From Alphaproteobacteria bacterium (lineage in GTDB: Bacteria; Pseudomonadota; Alphaproteobacteria; UBA8366; Aestuariispiraceae), in assembly GCA_006844765.1 (NCBI GenBank), contig SPJV01000097.1, positions 1-64,000 of the forward strand: a stretch of 64,000 nucleotides of DNA, in the 5' to 3' direction. The translations under genes and the position numbers were made by a program. The first letter of the stretch is position 1, and every line of letters begins with the position of its first letter. The notes beneath the pieces were generated by a model, which was not told the origin of the DNA, did not search any database, and saw nothing but the letters and a program-made list of their open reading frames with translations. Shown here in pieces: positions 17,274-26,154 of this stretch.

Positions 17274-17972
17274 CTAGTCGACGACGACCGCCCGGCCATC
17301 AGCGATCATCTGCTCAATGCTTTCCATCTGGCAGAAGCCATTTTTGACCTTGGCCGCAAGTTCAGCCTCCAGGGCTTGGACATGCGCGACCTGGGCGATA
17401 ACGGTATCAATCTCGGCATGGGGGACAACGACGACGCCATTGCGGTCACCGACGATGATGTCGCCACTGTCTATCCGGCAGCCGCCAACGACCGCGCCAA
17501 AGCCAACGCGGGCCGGGCCGTGGGCATAGGGGGAATTGGGGCTCAGTCCCCGTGACCATACCGGCAAGCCGGTTTCGACGATGCCGGGATAGTCGCGGAC
17601 TTCTCCGTCGGTAACGAAGCCGGCGGCGCCCTTATTCTTCAGCATGCCGCAAAACTGGTCGCCGGCAGCAGAACAATTCCGATGTCCATGCACGGCGGAG
17701 ATCAGGACGTCGCCGGCCTGAAGAATGTGCAAGGCACCCATTGTCGCCAGAATCTCGGCTGGACCATTCTCGGCCACCAGAGCAACGCCGACCGTCTCGC
17801 AATGAAGGTCACGGCCAAAGCCCAGGGGCTTGATGCTGCTGTCGAGCGCACCACGGCCTCTCATCGCATCGCAAATTACACCGGTCTCTACGCCTTTGAA
17901 GGCGGCCAGTTGGTCAGCGGTTGGGCGCGGGAATGTCTCTTTGATGGTCAGCATGGGGGGTTCTTCGATCAT
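17274..17972 (-). CDS. RraA-like / 4-hydroxy-4-methyl-2-oxoglutarate aldolase family
   Basis: A 232-aa member of the RraA fold, which includes class II pyruvate aldolases (HMG/CHA aldolase) and regulators of RNase E. The TDGEVRDYPGI segment supplies the Arg-Asp pair that binds metal and pyruvate in the aldolases, and GDRNGVVVVP is the family signature, so a lyase role cleaving a 2-oxo acid to pyruvate is favoured. AAAGGAG 9 bases ahead of the ATG at 17972 supports the longer start. It converges with the HIBDH-like gene 8 bases away. The actual substrate is not evident. Confidence 0.8.
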   Translation of the reverse strand: MIEEPPMLTIKETFPRPTADQLAAFKGVETGVICDAMRGRGALDSSIKPLGFGRDLHCETVGVALVAENGPAEILATMGALHILQAGDVLISAVHGHRNCSAAGDQFCGMLKNKGAAGFVTDGEVRDYPGIVETGLPVWSRGLSPNSPYAHGPARVGFGAVVGGCRIDSGDIIVGDRNGVVVVPHAEIDTVIAQVAHVQALEAELAAKVKNGFCQMESIEQMIADGRAVVVD

Positions 17973-18029
17973 GGTCCTTACTCCTTTGTCACAGTTGTTT
18001 AAGTAGGGGAGGCGAGAAATGGCGCACGC

Positions 18030-18551
18030 CTAGGGAAGCGCGCGGGCCCGCCATTTCAATCGGGCATAGGCCAGCCCGGAGGTTGTCGCGATACATTGGT
18101 TTTTCTGCCGTTGGATGACATCCGGCGACTTCCCGGAAACGGTCCGGGCAAGCTCTTCAATTCGGTCACATTGGATGAGCCCGGAAAGTATGTCGTATTT
18201 GACCTCTATCCCAGCCACGATGGCCATGTCTTGATTGCCGGTTGCCTTGATCTTTTCCATCAACCCCCGGATTCCGCCATTCCAACGGTCCTTGGCTTCC
18301 CGGAAACAGAGGGTTGCGACAGCAGGTGTTCCTTCGGGCACCGCCAGGCATTCCTTCTGAACATCATCGATGCAATTGGTTGGTTGCCGACCTGCCTCAG
18401 TCTCTTCGAGGATACAGGTATTTGCGCGGTCGAGCGCTTCATCCGCCTTTGCATAGGGCGTCAAAAACAGCGTGGTCGCGGCCAAGGCACAGACACCTGC
18501 AAATAGGAGCGCGGTGTTGAGGCGGGTGCGGGGATGCGTGGTCATGGTCAT
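18030..18551 (-). CDS. Exported six-cysteine protein of unknown function
   Basis: A 173-aa protein I do not recognise. It begins with a basic region and a hydrophobic stretch (about 11-31) followed by AKA-DEA, a good Sec signal peptidase site near residue 36. The mature part holds six cysteines (46, 60, 68, 82, 128, 153), which could form three disulfides in the periplasm. A weak LprI/DUF1311 flavour is possible but I cannot confirm it. It stands between RraA and an EamA exporter, both on the same strand, with 57 and 59 base gaps. Confidence 0.6.
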   Translation of the reverse strand: MTMTTHPRTRLNTALLFAGVCALAATTLFLTPYAKADEALDRANTCILEETEAGRQPTNCIDDVQKECLAVPEGTPAVATLCFREAKDRWNGGIRGLMEKIKATGNQDMAIVAGIEVKYDILSGLIQCDRIEELARTVSGKSPDVIQRQKNQCIATTSGLAYARLKWRARALP

Positions 18552-18610
18552 GGGACGATCTTAACTCTCGGTTTCTGCGGTTGGGTACATAAGGCTTTCC
18601 CAGGGGTTTT

Positions 18611-19510
18611 CTATGAGGCTTCTTTTGATTGCCGGGCAAGGTAGCGCTCGCGATGCCAGATATAGAGGCCTGAAGCGATAATGATGATCCCGCCGCTTAA
18701 CGTCCATATCGTTGGCGCTGTATCAAAGACCAGCACGCCGACAAAGGCAGCAAAGAAAATCTGTGAATAAATCATCGGTGCCAGGATCGATGCATCTGCC
18801 CAGCGGTGGGCGGTTGTCGCGGAGATGTGCCCCAAACAGCCAAACGCCCCAATACCGACGAAGATGACCCATTGCAGGCCAGTCTCGGGCCAGACCCAGA
18901 CTGACATCGCGAAGGGGGCGAGGACGATAGAGGCCAGACCAGCCGACCAAATTTGGTTCGTTGCATTACTGTCCACGCCGGCCAGCATGCGGGTCATCAG
19001 GAAGTAGAGTGACGCGCAGAGCAAGGTCAGGAGGCTGAAAAAGATCGCCGGATGGAACTCAGCGCTCCAGGGTTGGATCACAACCAACACGCCGCCGAAA
19101 CCGACGGAAACCGCCATTATCCGACGAATTCCAACCTTCTCTCCCAAGATTGGAATCGCAAGGATCGTAATCAGGATCGGCTGCGCGAAGGCAATCGACG
19201 TGGTGAGTGTGATGGGTAGATACTTCAAGGCCATGAAGTTGAAAATCGTGCTGATAAACAGCAGTACGGATCGAAAAAACTGCTTTTTGGGGGCGTTCGA
19301 TCGAAAGGCCGCTGTCCCTTCCTGTGGCAGGTAAATGATCATGGAATAAATCCAGTGTCCGAAATAGCGGACGAAGACGATCTGAATGATCGGTAGACCT
19401 ACCAGGCTCAACCACTTAGCCGATGTATCAATACCGGTGAAGAACACGACTGCCAGTGTCATAAGCAGAACGCCGGCCGTCGTTCGGTTCTCACGTGGTT
19501 CGACACTCAT
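18611..19510 (-). CDS. EamA-family drug/metabolite exporter
   Basis: A 299-aa membrane protein with about ten hydrophobic helices and the two-fold repeat of the DMT/EamA superfamily (PF00892). Recognisable pieces are a first helix with the FFTGIDTSAKWL region, FMALKYLPITLTTSIAFAQP (first-repeat core) and the second-repeat end. Such carriers export amino acids, metabolites or drugs across the inner membrane. Upstream AGGGA supports the ATG. Context gives no clear substrate; a link to sugar-acid metabolism is not shown. Confidence 0.85.
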   Translation of the reverse strand: MSVEPRENRTTAGVLLMTLAVVFFTGIDTSAKWLSLVGLPIIQIVFVRYFGHWIYSMIIYLPQEGTAAFRSNAPKKQFFRSVLLFISTIFNFMALKYLPITLTTSIAFAQPILITILAIPILGEKVGIRRIMAVSVGFGGVLVVIQPWSAEFHPAIFFSLLTLLCASLYFLMTRMLAGVDSNATNQIWSAGLASIVLAPFAMSVWVWPETGLQWVIFVGIGAFGCLGHISATTAHRWADASILAPMIYSQIFFAAFVGVLVFDTAPTIWTLSGGIIIIASGLYIWHRERYLARQSKEAS

Positions 19511-19602
19511 GTCGGTTATCCCTACCCGGTTTGTGACCGCTTAACGCAAATCGTTCGTAATAGTTTAAGAACTCACTCACGCTAAGTAAGAACCCATTCA
19601 CC

Positions 19603-20673
19603 CTAAACGCCGCTAAAATCCTCCGGCACCTCGTCAGGACGGACAGGCGCACCTGTTTTTCCCGACAATGCGACCGCCAACGTCAGGGCCAATGCTGCAT
19701 GCCCATCAGCACCGGTACACAGGATGTCATCTTCACCTCCCGCCATGACAGCGGCAAAGCGTTCTATCTGGGCCAGCAAAGGATCGATCCTTTCGAAGGT
19801 TGGCGCATCGGTGCGCATTAAGGGCTTGGACCATTCGACTTCGCTTCCGTCATCCCGACTCCATCGGGTTAATGAGGGAAACTGCAAGGCGCCTTTTGTA
19901 CCGGCAATGCGGATATAGTCCTGGCCCGATCCGGCAATGGCCGGGTTCTCGAAGCTGCCGGATTCAAAACTCCAGGGAGATGCCGCTGCGTCGGAAATCA
20001 AGAAAGACCCCAGGGCGCCATTCGCGAAACGGAAGGAAAGGGCGGCTGTGTCCTCGATCTGAAAACCTCGTTGTGCGGAAGATACCAGGGCGGAGACCTC
20101 TGTCATCTCGCCAACCAGGAAGCGCAACAAGTCCAACTCATGGGAGAGGTTGGTCAGGAGCGGACCCGCACCGGGAAGGCGGCGCCATTCGACGTCATAA
20201 TAGCTGTCGTGTTTCCGCAGCGCCCACATTCCCTGCAATCCAACCGGCGCGCCGATACACCCGATTGTCTCTCGCGCGGCAATGGAAAAGGGGTGCATGC
20301 GGCGGTGATGACCTGTGTAGAAGGGCAGGTCGGCCTGACTTGCGGTGTTGAGAAGGTCACGGCTGTGCATCAGCGTATCGGTAGATGGTTTTTCGACCAA
20401 CACGCCCCAGCCCTTGGCAAAGCAGGCTAGGACGGTCCCGTGATGGTCCGGCGTTGGTGTTGCCACAATGGCGGCGCGGGTCTCGGCAGGGACGTCATCG
20501 ATTGACTCCACCATCGGAAGGCCTTGCGTCGATAGCGCCGCTGCACGCGCCGGATCAGGCTCGACCACAGCGGTAAGCGCCACGTGGCTCGAGCGGGACG
20601 CAACTTCGATATGTCGCGCTCCGATCGAGCCGGCGCCAATGACGCAGAGAGGAAGGGGGGTACCCAACTGCAC
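19603..20673 (-). CDS. Gfo/Idh/MocA-family sugar dehydrogenase
   Basis: A 356-aa NAD(P)-dependent oxidoreductase with an N-terminal Rossmann motif GAGSIGARH (13-21), the family signature VEKPSTDT with catalytic lysine, and a C-terminal alpha/beta sheet domain. Members oxidise sugars or cyclitols. The TRAP permease gene lies 18 bases upstream (start 20673, upstream stop 20692), so it may be the last gene of the transporter transcript. D-apiose dehydrogenase (ApsD) belongs to this family, so it is a candidate first enzyme for the RLP pathway, but the family is too broad to assign it. Confidence 0.82.
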   Translation of the reverse strand: MQLGTPLPLCVIGAGSIGARHIEVASRSSHVALTAVVEPDPARAAALSTQGLPMVESIDDVPAETRAAIVATPTPDHHGTVLACFAKGWGVLVEKPSTDTLMHSRDLLNTASQADLPFYTGHHRRMHPFSIAARETIGCIGAPVGLQGMWALRKHDSYYDVEWRRLPGAGPLLTNLSHELDLLRFLVGEMTEVSALVSSAQRGFQIEDTAALSFRFANGALGSFLISDAAASPWSFESGSFENPAIAGSGQDYIRIAGTKGALQFPSLTRWSRDDGSEVEWSKPLMRTDAPTFERIDPLLAQIERFAAVMAGGEDDILCTGADGHAALALTLAVALSGKTGAPVRPDEVPEDFSGV

Positions 20674-20691
20674 CCTACACCCACGAATGCC

Positions 20692-22320
20692 TTACAAGAA
20701 CAACGACACGATTGGCGGCCATATCAACAGCACCGACAAGGCCGCGATCTGCAGCAAGATAAACGGCAGGAAGCCACGGAAGATGTCGGTGAGTGAGATA
20801 TGAGGCGGCGCAACTGACTTCAGATAGAAGGCTGCCGGTCCGAATGGTGGCGACAGGAAGCTGACCTGCATGTTCATACAGAAGACAACACCGAACCAAA
20901 CAGCGACGTGCCGTGGCTCCAATGCGCCGAAGAATCCGATCTCCTGCACCGGAAGCTTGAGGACGATGGGCAGGAATACCGGCATGATCAGCAACACAAT
21001 ACCAACCCAATCCATGAACATGCCCATCACCAAGAAGATCATCATCATGACCAGGATCACACCCATGGTCGGCAGTTCCGATGCGACAATCAGATTGGCG
21101 ACATAGGTTGGCCCGCCGGCCAGCGTATAGGCCGCTGCCAGGGAAGCGGCACCAATCGTCACCCAGATGATGGTGCCGGTTGATTTCAGGGTCCGCATCA
21201 GGCTGTCCCAAACGATCTCGAACGTCATTTCGCGGCGGATCAGGCCGATGACGAAGACCGCAACGACCCCCATGCCGGCTGCCTCGGTAATCCCGGTGAT
21301 CCCCATATAGATCGATCCCAGGACAACCCCGATAACGATGACCGGCGCGATAAGGCCTTTCCCTTTTTCCCATCCGTCCGCCGTCCGCTCCTTACCCACG
21401 ACGAAACGCATGGTGATATAGGACAGCACAAACGCACCGACGATATAAGGGATGTCCGATACCATGCCGAGCGCGATGGGATCGACCCCTTTGAGGACGT
21501 CATTGTCCCCGGTGATCGTAAAGAATGCGGCGCGAATGAACAGGGCACCGGTGATCCACAGCGCAAACTTGCATATGAACCCGAGGAAACGCAGGCCTTT
21601 TTCCTTACCCTTTGGATCATTTGGATCGTCTTCCGGCAAGGGCGCCAGTGACGGGTTCAACTGGGTGCGGGTAACGATGTAGAGAATGATGAAAGACGCC
21701 AGCATGAATCCCGGCAGGAAGGACGCGGTGAACAGCGCCTTGATCGATGTCTCCGTCACCAGACCATAGAAGATCAGCACGATGGAGGGCGGGATCATCG
21801 TCCCCAACGACCCTGAGGCACAGATCGTCCCAATCGCGAGGTTCTGATTATAGCCCAGGCGCAGCATCTGCGGCAGGGCGATGAGGCCGAGGAGAACAAC
21901 TTCCCCCCCAATGATGCCCGACATCGCCGCCATGATCACCGCCATGATGGAGGTGACGATGGCAATCCCGCCGCGCGTCCGGCTCAACCAACCATTCAGC
22001 GAGTTATACATATCCCGGGCGATACCGGATCGCTCCAGCAATGCCGCCATCAGGATGAACAAGGGCACCGATATCAGGACGTAGTTGGTCATCTGTCGAT
22101 AGATGGCCTGACCGAGGACCGACAGCGGTCCCCGTCCAAAATTGCCGAACAGCAGTTCCGGACCAAACTTCATAAGCAATACGGCAACGGCCAGAAACGC
22201 TGATGCGAAACCAAGCGGCATGCCAATCGCCAACAGGATGAACATACCAATTAACAAGAACACGCTCAAAGTCGCGACATCGCCGACTTTCATCCACGCG
22301 AATAATTCAAGGAACTCCAT
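20692..22320 (-). CDS. dctM: TRAP transporter large permease (DctM-like)
   Basis: The ion-coupled membrane subunit of a tripartite ATP-independent periplasmic transporter, with many hydrophobic helices. At 542 aa it is about 100 residues longer than common DctM proteins (about 430). The extra part appears to lie in the middle (about residues 220-350) and begins with a charged loop, EDDPNDPKGKEKG. It follows the small permease gene by one base. Transport of an organic or sugar acid is the normal role. Confidence 0.9.
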   Translation of the reverse strand: MEFLELFAWMKVGDVATLSVFLLIGMFILLAIGMPLGFASAFLAVAVLLMKFGPELLFGNFGRGPLSVLGQAIYRQMTNYVLISVPLFILMAALLERSGIARDMYNSLNGWLSRTRGGIAIVTSIMAVIMAAMSGIIGGEVVLLGLIALPQMLRLGYNQNLAIGTICASGSLGTMIPPSIVLIFYGLVTETSIKALFTASFLPGFMLASFIILYIVTRTQLNPSLAPLPEDDPNDPKGKEKGLRFLGFICKFALWITGALFIRAAFFTITGDNDVLKGVDPIALGMVSDIPYIVGAFVLSYITMRFVVGKERTADGWEKGKGLIAPVIVIGVVLGSIYMGITGITEAAGMGVVAVFVIGLIRREMTFEIVWDSLMRTLKSTGTIIWVTIGAASLAAAYTLAGGPTYVANLIVASELPTMGVILVMMMIFLVMGMFMDWVGIVLLIMPVFLPIVLKLPVQEIGFFGALEPRHVAVWFGVVFCMNMQVSFLSPPFGPAAFYLKSVAPPHISLTDIFRGFLPFILLQIAALSVLLIWPPIVSLFL

Positions 22321-22321
22321 G

Positions 22322-23125
22322 TCAGTCCTCCAGGGTTCGGCGGATGTTTTCGATGTCGGTCTCGTCGACCTCGTCGTAACTGTGATGTTCAGGCGCTTTG
22401 TTCCAATCGGCGATCAGGTTGGAAATCGCCTGGATGGCAACAAGCACGATGATGAGCAAAATAGCGGGCTTCACGATCCCGGGGATGGGCGGATCCCACG
22501 CGGTGCCGAAAGTCTCCATCCGAAGGAAGCGCGTCTTCGCGTCACCATAACCGCCCCAAACCAGAGCGAAGGTGAAGCCGAGCAGCAACGCGAGGGAGAC
22601 GACATCAGCGGTCTTCTGAATCCAGCGCGGCATCATATCGTAGATCACGTAGATCCGAATGTGGCTGCGCTGCTGCATCGCGTATTGACCGGCGAACAGG
22701 AAAACGAAGGCGGCGATCCATAGCGACAACTCATTCGCCCACAATGTCGGACGGGAGAACACATAGCGGGAAACGACTTCGTAGAACATGACGGCCACGG
22801 TTGCGGCGGTCAGGAACATCGCCATCCGTGCGGTCACGAGAGAGACCATGTCGAAAAACCCAGCGGGTTGAACTTCAATCGAGCCCTTTGTGTCGGAGAA
22901 ATAAACCGAGGAGAAAAGCAGGGTCGCGGCGAGCGCGATGAGCATTACGGCGACGATTGGCCGACCTTCCGGTCGGATCATCTCATGCATCCCAATCGCG
23001 TCGTCGAAGAAAATTCGATTAATCACTAACCAAACAAATATCAAAGCCGTCAATCCGAAGGAGCCGAGTGCCACCATACGCACCGGACGTCGCAACGGGC
23101 CGAGCCAAAGGCTATTATTTTCCAT
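22322..23125 (-). CDS. dctQ: TRAP transporter small permease (DctQ-like), enlarged
   Basis: A 267-aa membrane protein, longer than the usual 160-200 aa DctQ. The C-terminal part (from about 90) has the four-helix DctQ pattern (YEVVSRYVFSRPTLWANELSLWIAAFVFLFAGQ-like core). The extra N-terminus adds two more hydrophobic segments (about 14-36 and 50-70) joined by a polar loop. It sits between dctP (142 bases upstream) and dctM (one base downstream) in one transcript. Confidence 0.85.
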   Translation of the reverse strand: MENNSLWLGPLRRPVRMVALGSFGLTALIFVWLVINRIFFDDAIGMHEMIRPEGRPIVAVMLIALAATLLFSSVYFSDTKGSIEVQPAGFFDMVSLVTARMAMFLTAATVAVMFYEVVSRYVFSRPTLWANELSLWIAAFVFLFAGQYAMQQRSHIRIYVIYDMMPRWIQKTADVVSLALLLGFTFALVWGGYGDAKTRFLRMETFGTAWDPPIPGIVKPAILLIIVLVAIQAISNLIADWNKAPEHHSYDEVDETDIENIRRTLED

Positions 23126-23204
23126 TTTCCTGATTCCCGAAGGCCCGAGTTAAAAGGGCAACCCCGCACTATTCGGGGGCCGTGTTATGCGAAGGAACGA
23201 CGAT

Positions 23205-23231
23205 GGTGAGCCCCCTGAACGGAGGCTCACC
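23205..23231 (-). promoter_or_regulatory. Intercistronic hairpin between dctP and dctQ
   Basis: An 8-bp perfect stem (GGTGAGCC / GGCTCACC) with an 11-base loop in the 141-base gap after dctP. No U-run follows, so it looks like an mRNA-stabilising or partial-attenuation hairpin, a common way to keep the binding protein more abundant than the permeases. Not tested. Confidence 0.5.
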
Positions 23232-23266
23232 TGTCGTCTTAGGTCAATAACCTAAAGCCGTCCTGA

Positions 23267-24280
23267 TTAGTTGATCAGGCCCAAGTCTTTCAGATAGGAC
23301 TTGTGGCTTTTCAGCAGAGCTGCGGCTTCCGGTGAACGGGTGCCCCAGTCTTCCCAAGCAGCCTGAGCAGCCTTGCGGAATTCCGCACGGTCAGCCGGCG
23401 ACCAGTTGTAAAGCGTCACGCCTGCGGCGGTCAGCTGTGCAGCGGCTTCAGCATTTTTCTTCTCATTCGCAAGCGCGACTTGGAAGGAAAGCTTCTGCCA
23501 TGCCGTATCGATGATCCGACGCTGTTGATCGCTCAGACCATTCCAGACGTCGAGGTTACACGCCAGGTGATCCGACGGCATCGAGTGGAAGCCCGGATAG
23601 GTCGCGTGCTTCACGATGTCATAGAGACCAAGACCAACGTTGTTCGCCAGACCGGAAGCGTCGGCACCGTCAATGATACCGGTTTCGAGAGCCGTGAAGA
23701 TTTCCGTGAAATCCATCACAATCGGCGAGGCGCCGAGCTTATCGAAGATTTCCGTTTCCATGCCCGGAGGAGACCGGAACTTCCAACCTTTGAGGTCTTC
23801 GAAGCCGGCAATCGGACGAGACGAGGACAGGGATTCCTGACCATAAATCGACCAACCGATCAGCTGCATGTTCTGAGCGTTGTAAAGCTCCTGAGCTGCG
23901 TCGTAACCACCGCCGTAATACAGCCAGGAATACTGCTGCCACGGGGTGTCGTAACCGCCCATGATGTCACCGACGAACTGGAACGCCGGGTTCTTACCGG
24001 TCTGGTAAGCACCGCCCGTCGCGTCGCAATCCAAAATACCGTTGATCGCTGCGTCGAAGGTTTCGGTCGATGCAACAACGGAGGACGAATAGAACATCTC
24101 AACCGAGATGTCGCCGCCAGACATGGTCTGAACGTCGTCGATCCACTGTGCCAACAACTGACCCGTCGGGTGTTCGGTCGCATAGTGCGTTTGGATACGA
24201 AGGGTTACCGGATCCGCGACTGCGGTCCCTGCCATAAGCACAGATGCGCCCATGGCCATAAGCCAAGACTTAACTTTCAT
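23267..24280 (-). CDS. dctP: TRAP transporter substrate-binding protein (DctP-like)
   Basis: A 337-aa periplasmic binding protein. The N-terminus MKVKSWLMAMGASVLMAG followed by AVAD is a Sec signal peptide (cleavage near residue 22), and the fold elements (TLRIQTHY, RSPPGMETEIF, LGLYDIV) fit DctP proteins. The open frame extends to 24403, but the ATG at 24280 with GGGAGG just upstream gives a proper signal peptide. Promoter region carries a TGGTATACCA operator and is shared with a GntR regulator. Ligand unknown; a sugar acid is inferred from context. Confidence 0.92.
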   Translation of the reverse strand: MKVKSWLMAMGASVLMAGTAVADPVTLRIQTHYATEHPTGQLLAQWIDDVQTMSGGDISVEMFYSSSVVASTETFDAAINGILDCDATGGAYQTGKNPAFQFVGDIMGGYDTPWQQYSWLYYGGGYDAAQELYNAQNMQLIGWSIYGQESLSSSRPIAGFEDLKGWKFRSPPGMETEIFDKLGASPIVMDFTEIFTALETGIIDGADASGLANNVGLGLYDIVKHATYPGFHSMPSDHLACNLDVWNGLSDQQRRIIDTAWQKLSFQVALANEKKNAEAAAQLTAAGVTLYNWSPADRAEFRKAAQAAWEDWGTRSPEAAALLKSHKSYLKDLGLIN

Positions 24281-24460
24281 GGATACCTCCCAATTTTGGC
24301 TGGCAGCGTTTGCCGCCGCCGTTTTGTTATCAGGCACTTTTAGGCCGAATGTCTTAACGTCGATTGGTTTTGGCTTGTTGCCTCTACTCAAACGCCGCGC
24401 CAACGAACAGGCCCTTCGTCAAAGACGATATCGAGTGATAGCTCGACAATCAATTCAATT

Positions 24461-24470
24461 TGGTATACCA
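24461..24470. promoter_or_regulatory. TGGTATACCA operator, TRAP/gntR intergenic region
   Basis: The best copy of the motif. Symmetry extends to TTTGGTATACCAAA (24459-24472), a 14-base palindrome. It stands between dctP (start 24280, minus) and the GntR regulator (start 24554, plus), where autoregulation would be expected. Confidence 0.75.
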
Positions 24471-24553
24471 AAATCATCGGCTTGCACAGCGTTTTGTGAG
24501 CATTAATCGGTTTTTATAGCCGACAACCAAAAAAATATTTGCGGCGTGATCGT

Positions 24554-25240
24554 ATGACGGAAGAAATATTGGCAATTCAAATTGCCCATGAACTGCGTAG
24601 GGATATCCTGCGCGGAAAGCTGCTTCCTGGCGCACCGATTAAGGAGCGCGACAATGCAGCCGAGATGGGTGTCAGCCGAACCCCAATGCGGGAGGCAATC
24701 CGGATTCTGGCGAAAGAGGGGCTGGTGCTTCTTCGACCCTCGCGCAGTCCCATCGTCGCGGCAATGGACTACAAGGAAGTGGCCGATCAGGCCGAGGTTT
24801 TGATCGCACTGGAGAAACTTTCTGCGGAACTGGCTTGCTCAAACGCAACGCCGGAGGATATCAAGCGGATCGAATCGATCTTACAGCATATGGCGGATCA
24901 CTTTAACGATACGGATCCGCTCGACATGTTTGAGATCGACATGTCCTTCCATACAGCGATTGCGGAAGCCTCCCACAATCGGCCTCTTGCGGAAACACAT
25001 CGGAGTTTTCTACAGCGTCTTTGGCACCCACGATATCTGGCGGCCCGTCAGCGGCGTAACAAGGATCGCGTCGTAAACGAGCATACATTTATTCTGGATG
25101 GCATGCGCGCCCGTGATGTAGGTGCGGTTCGAACCGCGATAGATAACCATCTTTGGCATCTCGCCGAAGATATTCGAGAGCAGCTGGATGTTTGGCGTAC
25201 CAAGGATGGTGCTGCTTCTGAAACGAAAGGATTAGAGTAA
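24554..25240 (+). CDS. GntR/FadR-family transcriptional regulator
   Basis: A 228-aa regulator with an N-terminal winged helix (KERDNAAEMGVSRTPMREAIRILAKEG-type helix-turn-helix, about 25-70) and an all-helical FCD-type effector domain (LDMFEIDMSFHTAIAEASHN). FCD proteins bind organic acids and recognise short palindromes. The gene diverges from the TRAP operon over a TGGTATACCA site, so it probably binds there and controls the four-copy regulon. The ATG at 24554 is preferred to an in-frame TTG at 24539. Its stop overlaps the next start (TAATG). Confidence 0.88.
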   Translation: MTEEILAIQIAHELRRDILRGKLLPGAPIKERDNAAEMGVSRTPMREAIRILAKEGLVLLRPSRSPIVAAMDYKEVADQAEVLIALEKLSAELACSNATPEDIKRIESILQHMADHFNDTDPLDMFEIDMSFHTAIAEASHNRPLAETHRSFLQRLWHPRYLAARQRRNKDRVVNEHTFILDGMRARDVGAVRTAIDNHLWHLAEDIREQLDVWRTKDGAASETKGLE

Positions 25241-26085
25241 TGAAGTTGTTAAGATTTGGCCCCGCCGGTTCTGAAAAACCCGGCATTCTCGATGCGGACG
25301 GCAAAGTTCGCGATCTGTCGGGGAAGGTTGGGGAACTGGCTGGTGCCGGCGTTTCCCTGGAAGCCTTGGACGCGATCCGGGCGATTGATGTTTCAAGCCT
25401 GCCTGTGGTCGAGAATCCGGGTCGAATCGGGTCTTGCGTTGCCTCTGTCCCGAACTTCTTCTGCATCGGCTTGAACTATGCCAAGCATGCGAAAGAAACC
25501 GGGGCACAGCCGCCGAAGGAACCAATCATCTTCTCGAAGGCAAGTTCCGCGCTTTGCGGCCCGAATGATACGGTCATCATCCCGCGCGATTCGGAGAAAA
25601 CGGATTGGGAAGTTGAGCTGGGTGTCGTGATCGGCAAGGAAGCGCTTTATGTCAGCGAAGCCGATGCGCTTTCCCATGTCGCCGGATATTGCACGATCAA
25701 TGATGTGTCCGAGCGCGGCTTTCAGATCGAAAAAGGCGGTCAGTGGATCAAGGGAAAATCGGCCCCGACCTTTGGCCCGACCGGTCCGTGGTTGGTTACC
25801 GCGGATGAAGTGCCGGACCCGCAGAACCTGCGCGTTTCGACGTCGGTTAATGGTGAGGTGAAGCAGGATTCAAACACCAATGACATGATCTTCACGGTCG
25901 CTGAGATCATTTCCTATATGAGCCGCTTCATGAAGCTGCAGCCGGGCGATATCATTGCGACCGGCACGCCGGAAGGTGTGGGCATGGGGATGTCCCCTCA
26001 GCAATTCGTCAAACCGGGCGATGTGATGGAAATCAGTGTCGAGGGCCTTGGCTCGCAACGGCAGGAAACTGTCGCGGCTGAGTAG
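25240..26085 (+). CDS. Fumarylacetoacetate hydrolase-family protein
   Basis: A 281-aa FAH-superfamily enzyme. Metal-binding acidic residues are visible in DWEVELGVVIG (two glutamates), and TGTPEGVGMGM is the usual C-terminal signature. The superfamily includes acylpyruvate hydrolases, 2-keto-3-deoxy acid hydratases/dehydratases and oxaloacetate decarboxylases. It starts on the last base of the GntR stop codon, so it is in the regulator's transcript. A 2-keto-3-deoxy sugar acid substrate would match the dehydratases nearby but is inference. Confidence 0.85.
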   Translation: MKLLRFGPAGSEKPGILDADGKVRDLSGKVGELAGAGVSLEALDAIRAIDVSSLPVVENPGRIGSCVASVPNFFCIGLNYAKHAKETGAQPPKEPIIFSKASSALCGPNDTVIIPRDSEKTDWEVELGVVIGKEALYVSEADALSHVAGYCTINDVSERGFQIEKGGQWIKGKSAPTFGPTGPWLVTADEVPDPQNLRVSTSVNGEVKQDSNTNDMIFTVAEIISYMSRFMKLQPGDIIATGTPEGVGMGMSPQQFVKPGDVMEISVEGLGSQRQETVAAE

Positions 26086-26154
26086 CATCGGATTATGCGG
26101 GGGCGGTGAACGCAATGAAGCATCGCTCCCCGCATGCTCTGAAGGCACCATCCC

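Noticed and set aside
24281..24403. Longer N-terminus for the TRAP binding protein
   Set aside because: The added residues would bury the signal peptide; ATG 24280 has a strong ribosome site.
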